Below, piece after piece: positions 1 through 6,758 of a stretch of 23,321 nucleotides of DNA. Position numbers and translations under genes: made by a program. Each line of letters begins with the position of its first letter. Position 1 is the first letter of the stretch. Source of the stretch: an uncultured Bacteroidales bacterium (GTDB lineage: Bacteria > Bacteroidota > Bacteroidia > Bacteroidales > UBA932); the NCBI GenBank assembly GCA_934725015.1, contig CAKVAS010000029.1, positions 1 through 23,321 of the forward strand. Reading direction: 5' to 3'. The notes below the pieces were generated by a model, which saw only the letters and a program-made list of their open reading frames with translations, was not told where the DNA came from and made no database searches.

Positions 1-43
1 ACAAAATTTTCAAAGAACTTATTTTATTTACTGCCAGAGCCGC

Positions 44-2137
44 TTAGGCTTGGCTATTTTTTAACGAACTATTGTCAAATAAACATCCGTCCTGCGTTTG
101 CACATGTATTCCGGTATTTTTCAGCAACGACTGATAAATAGTCTTCTCTGGCGGAAATACGTCAGAAGCAAATCCCAGATCTGCAATGTCACTGCGATTC
201 AAAACAGCATCAAGAAGATTAGCTTTTGCTAGGCTAATAGCAGAACTCAACTTATGTTTATTGAAGAGTTCATTACGCATTACAGGTGTCTTTGAGTAAA
301 CTTTTTCGCAAACCATAGACAGAAGAGCATTAAAGTCTCTTCGTGATTTCACATTTATTTCTTTGCCCTTAAAATACCATTTGACGGAACCATTCTCAAA
401 GAACAGATTGTCATTTAAGGCAGAATTAAGTTTATCTTTCTCGTAATTCTGAATATTAAGCACTTCTCTACGCGCTATTTTATCATCAGCAACAACATTG
501 TCCAACAAATATTGTAGCTTTTTTATCTCATGAAGGTGTTTCGTTATCTGCTTAACATCTCTAAATACAGCATAGATATCGGCATTTGGATTAGTGAGAG
601 ATTGTTCAATGACTGAAGTATTAAAATTGGCTTGCACCGGGAACAAAAGTTCACAAAACCCATCAGTATCGCCTTCTGGAACCAACACTTCCGGTTCATT
701 CTTTATCACGAACTCAAAATATCTTGGCGTGCCGAATTTATAATATACAGCCGATGCAAGGACTACACGCGGAACAATATAATCTTTTATCTCGTCAATA
801 CTTGCTTTAGGTACCGGAACAATAGCAGCAGCCTTTACAAGCTCTGTCTCTATATTGATATCAGTTCCTTCAAAAATTATGTACTTCGATTTATAGTTTG
901 CGTATCTGATTACTTTTGCGCTTTCAAGTGTAGAGATAATATGCTCGGCATTTCTTATTCCCAAAGCAAGTTCACTATAAAGAATAAGTGACTCTTTATC
1001 CAATATTGTATTTGCCTCTCCGAAAATATTCAAAAGACCTACTGATTTAACAATATTTACAGCAGATTCCGTGTCTTCATCACTCACAACACCGCTCTCG
1101 ACACGGCTTATAGCATCTTTCAGTGCAAGCCAATTTGTTGAATCAATATTCACCTCGCTAATTGACGAATATAGATTATACAATAAGTAATCATACACTA
1201 TAGCGAGATTGTAAGTGGTATTCTTTCGTGGTATAAAAGTATTCAAAGAAAGGTGTCCAGAAGAAGTCAGAAATGAGAACAATGAACGTTCATTCTGCCC
1301 ATATCGTTGCATTGCAAGGGTAAGGCAACTTGCAGCAAATGGATCTATGGGATATAATTTCATTGCTGTCTCGAACGGAAAGCCACCTGATATGTATCTA
1401 CATTTTAGAGCCAGTTTGTATAATGGAGCAATACTTGATTTGTCATCAATACTGAATACTTGACCAGATTCAGCGATCTGCTCAGCGGCAAGGAAGAGTA
1501 ATTGCTCTACTGGCTCATTGAAAACAACTTCTTTAAAACGGCCCTTAACTTTTTGCCATTCCAGCCTTTGTCCTTCATCAAGTTTTTGTGAATAAGCTCC
1601 GAAATTCTGGTGGAGCGCAGTCAAGAGTACAGTTTTCCGATGAGGGTCGTTAATAACCTCACAGAATTGTTGGATAAAATAGATTTCGTCTTCTTGGTTA
1701 TTCTTTGCTGCATGTTCGAGGACTTTCCCGAACTCATCGATAGCGATTAATACCCCATACCCCCTTCTTTCCTCCAGCTGACAGTATTCTTTAACTGCTG
1801 TTAGTACATCTTCTTCCTCACACTTGAATTTTCGAGCAATAATTGATTTAAGAGATTGATACTCACCGACGATATTCACAATCTTAAATTTGTCTAACCC
1901 AAAGAGTACAGAACGATTCTCGAGAAGTTTCTTGCGATTATGTTGCAGAGCCTCCTCTAATTCAATGATAAATGTTGATTTTCCCGTGCCATATGTTCCA
2001 ATGATGGAGAATGAGTGAACACCTACCTGGACACTTGATATAATATTCCCAAGGACCCTTCGCACATTAGGGGTAACAATATATTGAAAGCCACCGTCAA
2101 TGCCAAGTTCAATATTTACCGATGTTGTATAAGTCAT
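44..2137 (-). CDS. P-loop ATPase partner of a DUF4007 protein
   Basis: A 697-residue protein with an N-terminal nucleotide-binding domain: Walker A GTYGTGKS at residues 47-54 and Walker B VLIAIDE at 129-135, with an ORC/STAND-like 'IDEFGK' continuation. The remaining 500 or so residues show no motif I recognise and may be the regulatory or target-binding part. No signal peptide or membrane segment is visible, so it should be cytoplasmic. Its ATG overlaps the stop of the upstream DUF4007 gene in an ATGA arrangement (2134-2137), which indicates translational coupling and a shared complex or pathway. The coding sequence is clearly more AT-rich than the metabolic genes to the right, suggesting acquisition by transfer. 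From memory, DUF4007 genes are found in defence or DNA-modification neighbourhoods, so an anti-mobile-element role is plausible but not shown here. The ATPase call is secure; the biological role is not. Confidence 0.8.
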   Translation of the reverse strand: MTYTTSVNIELGIDGGFQYIVTPNVRRVLGNIISSVQVGVHSFSIIGTYGTGKSTFIIELEEALQHNRKKLLENRSVLFGLDKFKIVNIVGEYQSLKSIIARKFKCEEEDVLTAVKEYCQLEERRGYGVLIAIDEFGKVLEHAAKNNQEDEIYFIQQFCEVINDPHRKTVLLTALHQNFGAYSQKLDEGQRLEWQKVKGRFKEVVFNEPVEQLLFLAAEQIAESGQVFSIDDKSSIAPLYKLALKCRYISGGFPFETAMKLYPIDPFAASCLTLAMQRYGQNERSLFSFLTSSGHLSLNTFIPRKNTTYNLAIVYDYLLYNLYSSISEVNIDSTNWLALKDAISRVESGVVSDEDTESAVNIVKSVGLLNIFGEANTILDKESLILYSELALGIRNAEHIISTLESAKVIRYANYKSKYIIFEGTDINIETELVKAAAIVPVPKASIDEIKDYIVPRVVLASAVYYKFGTPRYFEFVIKNEPEVLVPEGDTDGFCELLFPVQANFNTSVIEQSLTNPNADIYAVFRDVKQITKHLHEIKKLQYLLDNVVADDKIARREVLNIQNYEKDKLNSALNDNLFFENGSVKWYFKGKEINVKSRRDFNALLSMVCEKVYSKTPVMRNELFNKHKLSSAISLAKANLLDAVLNRSDIADLGFASDVFPPEKTIYQSLLKNTGIHVQTQDGCLFDNSSLKNSQA

Positions 2138-2976
2138 GATCTGCTATAATATATATCAAGTATGCTATATGGTTCAATAGTTTCCAAGAATTGAACATTC
2201 TTGATTCCACTATTATCGGTATATGTAATCTTTTTCGGGAACATTTTTACTAAACATCTCACAATCTCAACAAAATTTGGAATAGACAAGCCAAATGTCA
2301 AAGAAATTTCTTGCATCGTATCTATTGACAAAGTATGATCGTCACCTTTCATATCAAGCATTGCATACAAGATTATCAGTTCCGGAATAAACGATGGCGG
2401 AATCTCAGCAAAAGAAAAAACATCTTCTTTCCTTTTGATAAGGCCCAAGTCTATAAATAATGCCGTAAAATCTTCAATTAATCTGATATCGTCGGGAGCC
2501 ACATACATTTGCAATAAGGTTTTAATATCTTTCTTTACTGTATTTTCGTTATAGACATTTTTCTGCCCGCTTGCAATGCATTTTCTTCTGATAAAAGTCA
2601 GTAACTGTTCCCGAGAAAATTCGTTCTTTTCTCTTTTAAAGCCCCAAAATGTAAGATAATATATACTTGCCACCCTCTCTTTCAGAAGCTGATAGTGAAG
2701 AAGCCAAATCGTCCCTATATCTTCAATATACGGGTCCTTACCAAACTCGTCATCAAATAGATAATGGGCTAATGATGTTAGTCCATTATCATTAAGGAGG
2801 CCGAAAGATTTCATCCAATATCTTATTGAAGATACCATATTCTTTCCAACACCAAGTTGTGCGACAGCATCTGGTGAGTTAAAATTCATACCATCCTTAA
2901 CTGCATCATAGCCTTTCTTCAACCACAATGACTTGCAGAAAAAGGATTCATGCCCCGAAAAAGTATATTTTTTCAT
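2134..2976 (-). CDS. DUF4007 family protein
   Basis: The N-terminus carries the family signature FSGHESF followed by WLKKGYD, then a helical protein of about 280 residues rich in winged-helix-like stretches ('GVGKNMVSSIRYW', residues about 45-60), which suggests nucleic-acid or partner binding. I place the start at the ATG at 2976 because family members begin a few residues before FSGHE; the reading frame can be extended to a TTG at 2997, which adds seven unconvincing residues. The stop overlaps the start of the ATPase gene by four bases. No clear TAnnTTTG box lies directly upstream, so transcription may depend on read-through from the structured region at 3136-3462. DUF4007 has no settled biochemical function; association with phosphorothioation or other defence loci is recalled knowledge, not something this window shows. 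Confidence 0.8.
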   Translation of the reverse strand: MKKYTFSGHESFFCKSLWLKKGYDAVKDGMNFNSPDAVAQLGVGKNMVSSIRYWMKSFGLLNDNGLTSLAHYLFDDEFGKDPYIEDIGTIWLLHYQLLKERVASIYYLTFWGFKREKNEFSREQLLTFIRRKCIASGQKNVYNENTVKKDIKTLLQMYVAPDDIRLIEDFTALFIDLGLIKRKEDVFSFAEIPPSFIPELIILYAMLDMKGDDHTLSIDTMQEISLTFGLSIPNFVEIVRCLVKMFPKKITYTDNSGIKNVQFLETIEPYSILDIYYSRS

Positions 2977-2997
2977 ACATAGTTTACACGATAACAA

Positions 2998-3135
2998 TAT
3001 CTACTCCCAAAGAATAAAACAACTTTAAAGACTTGTTGTCCCATTCCTGCATATTACAGCAGCATATTACATATGTGGTCAATATTCCCAAATTGTTAAT
3101 CAATGTCCGGCGACAGCCCTTATCCGAACGGATAC
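2998..3135. other. intergenic leader of the DUF4007 operon with 13-bp tandem repeat
   Basis: No gene is visible. GCATATTACA occurs twice, at 3049-3058 and 3062-3071, forming two 13-bp tandem units that could be an operator. A short palindrome TATCCG/CGGATA (3121-3134) sits just beyond the poly-T end of the adjacent RNA candidate. A TATTCTTTG sequence on the minus strand is close to, but does not match, the Bacteroidota -7 box. Confidence 0.35.
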
Positions 3136-3462
3136 AAAAAAGACGTGGGAGTCATACTTTTGCTCATCCCGTCATCAGGCCTTGGCTGCCATTCAATCAG
3201 AACGAGCAACGCAGCTAGCCCACGTCAGGGATGATATACAGTAAAGACCACGCACCAAAGCGTGGCGACTGAATCGTCATCACAATGTGGACGCTCCCGT
3301 TGCCGTTTCTTCTGATTGAATCTTATCAAATTGCCAAGTTTGATGACAGAAGATAAACGTCAAGTAACGTCTTGTTATGTCTGCCCAACCCACCCTGCGA
3401 CCAAAACCAAAGAATCACTAACTAGTAAATCTCAATGGTTTGGGACTCTGGGCTAGCTAAGC
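3136..3462 (-). ncRNA. candidate structured RNA of about 325 nt with pseudoknot and terminator
   Basis: This stretch has no plausible protein but dense pairing potential. Read on the minus strand it begins a few bases after a TATATTTG promoter box (3468-3475). The 5' end AGCTAGCCCA (3458-3449) pairs perfectly over 10 bp with 3222-3213. A perfect 12-bp helix joins 3321-3310 to 3202-3191 and crosses the first, giving a pseudoknot. Local hairpins include CCACGC/GCGTGG (3248-3265) and ATCAAA/TTTGAT (3325-3344). An 8-bp stem GACGTGGG/CCCACGTC (3226-3219 with 3149-3142) is followed at once by TTTTTT (3141-3136), as in an intrinsic terminator. The terminator arm overlaps the closing helix, so the two are mutually exclusive. 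It lacks the tmRNA tag and end, and the RNase P core motifs. It could be a free RNA or a regulatory leader of the DUF4007 operon. Confidence 0.5.
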
Positions 3463-3467
3463 GATGT

Positions 3468-3475
3468 CAAATATA
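3468..3475 (-). promoter_or_regulatory. -7 box TATATTTG of the RNA candidate
   Basis: Exact match to the Bacteroidota -7 consensus TAnnTTTG on the minus strand. It would start transcription about four bases before the closing helix of the structured region. No TTG is seen at the expected -33 spacing. Confidence 0.45.
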
Positions 3476-3552
3476 CAACATTTTCCTAATTAATATTAGA
3501 ATCCATAAAGAAATTTATAGATAAACTCAATCAACCATGTCATTTACAGGAG

Positions 3553-3717
3553 TTATATGCCATACTGCCTCTTATTATATGTCTTCGTTCCACTGATTGT
3601 CTCCTCAATCCAGCCGTCAATGGAAATATCATTCTTCTTGCAGAAATTGTTAATTTCGAACCGCTGGTTCTCAACAGTCTGCTTGTCGCTGCTGACTCTA
3701 ATGTAACCGTAAATCAT
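3553..3717 (-). pseudogene. truncated serine recombinase / Mpi-type DNA invertase (N-terminal fragment)
   Basis: The minus strand from the ATG at 3717 encodes 54 residues starting MIYGYIRVSSDKQTVENQR, which is the catalytic N-terminus of the resolvase/invertase family: the YIRVS motif holds the nucleophilic serine, and the ENQR segment follows as in Bacteroides Mpi/PinD invertases. The sequence runs through 'ISGTKTYNKRQ' and then meets a TAA at 3553, where full-length relatives continue for well over 100 residues with the rest of the catalytic core and the DNA-binding helix-turn-helix. None of that remainder is found downstream before the RNA candidate. It is therefore a remnant, lacking the arginines and DNA-binding domain needed for recombination. 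A GTTGAGAAC 9-mer occurs both inside it and just upstream. Confidence 0.8.
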
Positions 3718-3795
3718 ATTGTCATGTTATTAAACCGTTCTCAACATCCGTATATATAACAACAATAATACATTACAAAATCCCACACAAATTAC

Positions 3796-3803
3796 TACCT
3801 TTG
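3796..3803 (+). promoter_or_regulatory. -7 box TACCTTTG upstream of the AlbA_2 gene
   Basis: Exact TAnnTTTG match ending 20 bases before the ATG at 3824, implying a short leader. The expected -33 TTG is not obvious. Confidence 0.55.
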
Positions 3804-3823
3804 TGAGTGTTAAGTCATAAGAT

Positions 3824-4360
3824 ATGGAACTGAAAGACCTTATAGGTGAGGCGACAGCCTATGACAAGAAAGAAAGGCTTGAAGTCAGCAGACCAAAGAG
3901 CTGGCTCAAGAGCGTTTCCGCATTCGCCAACGGCAATGGCGGGACATTGGTATTCGGCATCAGCGATGATGAACGGATAGTCGGACTTGTCGATGCCGAA
4001 AGCGACTCCGAGGTTATCAGCGAGTGCGTCAAGACCAAACTCGACCCGGTTCCGGATATTCATCTCGAATTCAAAGAGATTGACGGAAAGAAACTAATCC
4101 TGCTGCACGTCAATGCAGGAACAGAAACACCATATTACTACATCGGTGACAAACAGCGTCTGGCATACATCCGCATCGGCAATGAGTCCGTCGTCGCAGA
4201 CCGTCTTCAGTTGAAGGCATTGGTACTGAAAGGTTCCGGCAGGACTTATGATGCACTCCCATCGCCATACAAGTTCACGGATATGGCTTTCACCCAGCTG
4301 CGTTCCGCCTGCTACAAGAGGCTTCACCGCTCATTCGATGACAGCGAGTTCACATCCTGA
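3824..4360 (+). CDS. AlbA_2/Schlafen-like DNA-binding protein, N-terminal part of a nonsense-split gene
   Basis: The first 178 codons of a longer gene. Residues about 2-130 form the AlbA_2 (Schlafen-like, 'RecG-related') domain: the 'WLKSVSAFANGNGGTLVFGI' region and 'YIRIGNESV' are typical. The reading frame is stopped by TGA at 4358-4360 (codon 179), yet the same frame continues without a gap into the rest of the protein (4361-5293), where relatives also continue. The start at 3824 fits the promoter box at 3796-3803. As it stands the fragment would keep the putative nucleic-acid-binding domain but lose the ATPase-like and winged-helix parts. The TGA may be a real inactivating mutation, a sequencing error, or a read-through site; other genes here use TGA as a normal stop, so recoding of the whole genome is unlikely. 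Confidence 0.75.
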   Translation: MELKDLIGEATAYDKKERLEVSRPKSWLKSVSAFANGNGGTLVFGISDDERIVGLVDAESDSEVISECVKTKLDPVPDIHLEFKEIDGKKLILLHVNAGTETPYYYIGDKQRLAYIRIGNESVVADRLQLKALVLKGSGRTYDALPSPYKFTDMAFTQLRSACYKRLHRSFDDSEFTS

Positions 4361-5293
4361 GGCATCATTGACGAAAACGGAGCATTGACCAATGCCGGAG
4401 CGTTGCTCGCCGATGACTCTCCAATTCGCCTGTCAAGAATCTTCTGCACCCGCTGGAACGGCCTCACGATGACAAGCGGACTCGGCGAGGCTCTTGACGA
4501 TGCTGAACTGCAAGGCAGCGTCATCGGTCAGCTGCAAGATGCCGTCGCATTCATCCGCAACAACTCACACAAGCGCTGGTGGAAAGAGTCCGACCACCGG
4601 GAGGAACTTCCGGACTATCCAGAACGGGCCGTGACAGAAGTCATCTGCAACGCAATCATCCACCGCGACTACCAGGAACTCGGCAGCGAGATCCACATTG
4701 ACATCTACGACGACCGGATGGAAGTATATTCACCGGGAGGAATGATTGATGGCCGCCTGATTCAGCAGTTGAATCCGCTTTCCGTCCCTTCCAAACGTCG
4801 CAATCCGCTCCTTGCCGATTTCTTCAGCCGTCTCGATCTTATGGAACGCAGAGGCAGCGGAATGAAGAAAATTCTCGGTGAATATGCCAGATTTGAGTCC
4901 TTGAAGGAATACCATACCCCAGAGTTCAGTTCCAATGCCAGCGAGTTCCACGTGACCCTCTGGAATCTCAACTACGGCACCGATGTCGTAAAGGATCTCG
5001 CTAATGATACCGCCGATGTCACAAAAGGGTTCGTAAAAGGGTTCGTAAAAGAACCGGCACAGTTCACAAAAGAGTTCGTAAAAGCCCAAAGACGCATATA
5101 CAAGTTGATTTCAACGAACCCTCAAATCAACATCACTGCTATCGCGGAGAATTTAGGCGTATCTACCAGACAAGTCCAGAAATACTTGAGGAGGCTCACT
5201 GAATTGCATTTAATCGCCCGTGAAGGCGGACGCAAAAACGGCATTTGGAAAATCCTCGACAAAGACTACAATGAGTTCTTTGAGCGGATATAA
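4361..5293 (+). pseudogene. C-terminal part of the split AlbA_2 regulator: HATPase-like and winged-helix domains
   Basis: In frame with 3824-4360 after the TGA. It begins GIIDENGALTNAGALLADD, the usual join after the AlbA_2 domain, and has no ATG there; only a TTG at 4385 could restart translation. Next comes the HATPase_c_4 region, with 'CNAIIHRDY', 'SPGGM' and 'RRGSGM' around codons 275-350 of the joined protein. A linker follows with three copies of a GTTCGTAAAAG unit (5028-5039, 5040-5051, 5073-5084). The C-terminus is a winged helix-turn-helix ('INITAIAENLGVSTRQVQKY'). The joined length of 489 codons is normal for this family, which is generally described as transcriptional regulators or helicase-related proteins of unclear function. 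The CoiA-like gene starts 12 bases later and may be co-transcribed. Confidence 0.75.
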
Positions 5294-5305
5294 CACGAAT
5301 TAACT

Positions 5306-5878
5306 ATGCCGGCAGCTATCAAATATCATTACGCGATTGACAATACTGGCAATATCGTTGATATTGCATCTGTCTCTGCACACAACAAGAATTGCAAATT
5401 CTATTGCATCAGCTGTGGCGGAGAGATGCGTCCACATTTGGGAAACATCAATGCTCATCATTTTGCACACAAGGCTGATACTCTCCATTGCACTCCAGAA
5501 AGTTATCTGCATAAACTTGCCAAGCGAAGAATTAAAGAAAAGTTCTATTCAGACAACCCTTTTGAAATCAGCTACTCTCAAGAAACAATATGCTCAAATA
5601 AAACGACTTGCCCGTTTTATCGTAAGGATGAATGCTGTTCTATCATGCACAGAAAATATGATTTAAAACATCATTATGATACGTGCGATGAAGAACAGCC
5701 AATTGGTGATTTTGTCGCAGACCTTTTAATTAGCTCACAGAACAGGCCTGAAGTTCCTCCTATTCTTATAGAAATCCAAGTAAGCCATGAATGCTGTCAA
5801 TACTATAAGGAAGATTTCGTGAGAAAGCAAGATGTTGATGCTGCAATTAAGGCTACAGCTATCATAATTGCAAAATAA
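5306..5878 (+). CDS. CoiA-like competence-family protein, possibly C-terminally truncated
   Basis: A 190-residue protein. Residues about 33-57 form the CoiA-type N-terminal metal-binding and HFAH segment (FYCISCGGEMRPH, then HHFAHK). A second cysteine/histidine cluster (CxxxxTCPFYRKDECC) lies at about 105-120. Near the C-terminus 'GDFVADLLI' followed about 15 residues later by 'ILIEIQVSHEC' resembles the D...ExQ pattern of the CoiA restriction-like nuclease core. The frame stops 30 residues after the core, shorter than most family members, so the C-terminal part may be missing. CoiA acts in natural transformation of Firmicutes; in Bacteroidota these homologues sit as accessory genes of unknown role, and I infer a nuclease rather than a competence function. 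It follows the split AlbA_2 gene by 12 bases. Nothing identifiable lies in 5879-5999. Confidence 0.65.
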   Translation: MPAAIKYHYAIDNTGNIVDIASVSAHNKNCKFYCISCGGEMRPHLGNINAHHFAHKADTLHCTPESYLHKLAKRRIKEKFYSDNPFEISYSQETICSNKTTCPFYRKDECCSIMHRKYDLKHHYDTCDEEQPIGDFVADLLISSQNRPEVPPILIEIQVSHECCQYYKEDFVRKQDVDAAIKATAIIIAK

Positions 5879-5999
5879 TTCGACTACTTTTATTTGCTGA
5901 ACAAATCAAACAAAAGGTCAAATCGGTAAAATTTCGTATTTGTCAAAATCATATAATTGCGATGACAACGTCTGATAAGCTACCGAACTATGGATTAAA

Positions 6000-6554
6000 A
6001 TGAATAATGTAAATATTATGAACACTGTAATTCTTTTTTGGAATCCGGATATTTCATCATATAAGATGGAAATGCACCGAGACCTGCTTTCAAGGGACTT
6101 TTTCGTACTCAACACATTCAATTGGAGCGTTTGGGAACACGAGAGGGCTCACGAAGGAGATAGGTTCTTTATGGTTCGCTGTAAAAACAGGCCGGTTCCG
6201 GGAAAGTTGAACAAATGGGGCAAGCAGGCCCGGGAACCTGTTATTGATGACACTACAGGCATCTGTATGGCAGGGGAATTCACGTCAGAACCCTACCGCG
6301 ACGAGGACTGGTACGGCAAAGGACGCGAAACATATTATATGAATATGAACATCCGGCAAGCATCCGACCCGGACAAATTTGTTATTCTGAAAAAGTCTGC
6401 TCTGCTTGAAGCCATACCCGATTTCGACTGGAAAGGCGGTCATTCAGGTCGGCTTCTTGATGAAGACGCAGCTGCAAAGCTTGAGAAACTTTTTGAACAG
6501 TCACTGAAAGCCAACAAAGACAAAATCTGGGAGCCTCAGTTTCTTCTGGCCTGA
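6000..6554 (+). CDS. EVE/PUA-like domain protein (small, unknown function)
   Basis: A 184-residue soluble protein. It has the pattern I associate with a widespread family of stand-alone proteins: 'ILFWNPDISSYK' near the start, 'FNWSVWEHE', 'GDRFFMVRC' and 'GICMAGEFTSEPYR' in the middle, and 'GFDWKGGHSGRLL' towards the end. The FNWSVW and GDRFFMVR elements resemble the barrel of EVE/PUA-like domains, which bind modified bases in DNA or RNA, but this fold assignment is an inference. The start may be 6000 or the in-frame ATG at 6018; neither has a convincing ribosome-binding site or promoter box. There is no signal peptide or membrane segment. It stands alone among accessory genes, between a CoiA-like gene and a Fic gene. 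Confidence 0.55.
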   Translation: MNNVNIMNTVILFWNPDISSYKMEMHRDLLSRDFFVLNTFNWSVWEHERAHEGDRFFMVRCKNRPVPGKLNKWGKQAREPVIDDTTGICMAGEFTSEPYRDEDWYGKGRETYYMNMNIRQASDPDKFVILKKSALLEAIPDFDWKGGHSGRLLDEDAAAKLEKLFEQSLKANKDKIWEPQFLLA

Positions 6555-6651
6555 TTTTCTTTGAGAGAAAGAGAAGAGCACAATCCCCTACACCCACATC
6601 CGCTGCGAAATTGATTACTTAATGCCTGCAACAAACGAGGAGAAGCCCTAT

Positions 6652-6720
6652 CGGCATAATTTCATTTAAGTCGGCTAAAAAATCATCGCGTTTCTTGCCG
6701 ATAACGGCAAGAAACCTTAT
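6652..6720 (+). repeat. left copy of a ~70-bp imperfect direct repeat (fic promoter region)
   Basis: Starts CGGCATAATTTCA, then TCGGCTAAAA, and ends with the operator right arm CGGCAAGAAACCTTAT. A diverged copy in the same orientation lies at 8650-8715. Confidence 0.7.
6690..6715. promoter_or_regulatory. palindromic operator in the fic promoter
   Basis: Perfect 11-bp inverted repeat GTTTCTTGCCG / CGGCAAGAAAC around a 4-bp ATAA spacer. Its left arm contains the TTG (6695-6697) that serves as the -33 element, 20 bp from the TATCTTTG -7 box, so a bound repressor would block the polymerase. The Fic protein's own N-terminal helix-turn-helix is a candidate ligand. Confidence 0.7.
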
Positions 6721-6725
6721 CTTTG
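6718..6725 (+). promoter_or_regulatory. -7 box TATCTTTG of fic
   Basis: Exact TAnnTTTG match with TTG at 6695-6697 as the -33 element (20-bp spacer). It lies 33 bases before the chosen ATG at 6759 and overlaps a TTG start candidate at 6723, which argues against that start. Confidence 0.7.
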
Positions 6726-6758
6726 TACCGGCTTTTGTTATTTTTTATGCCGATAAGT

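Noticed and set aside
3340..3375. Mpi-type invertible promoter site near AAACGT / AACGTC repeats
   Set aside because: The copies are direct rather than inverted, and no paired site flanking a promoter was found.
3136..3462. tmRNA or RNase P RNA
   Set aside because: No tag-peptide frame or tRNA-like end for tmRNA, and no GAGGAAAGTCC core or ACAGAA partner in a proper order for RNase P on either strand.
3136..3462. Retron msr-msd
   Set aside because: No reverse transcriptase gene nearby on either strand.
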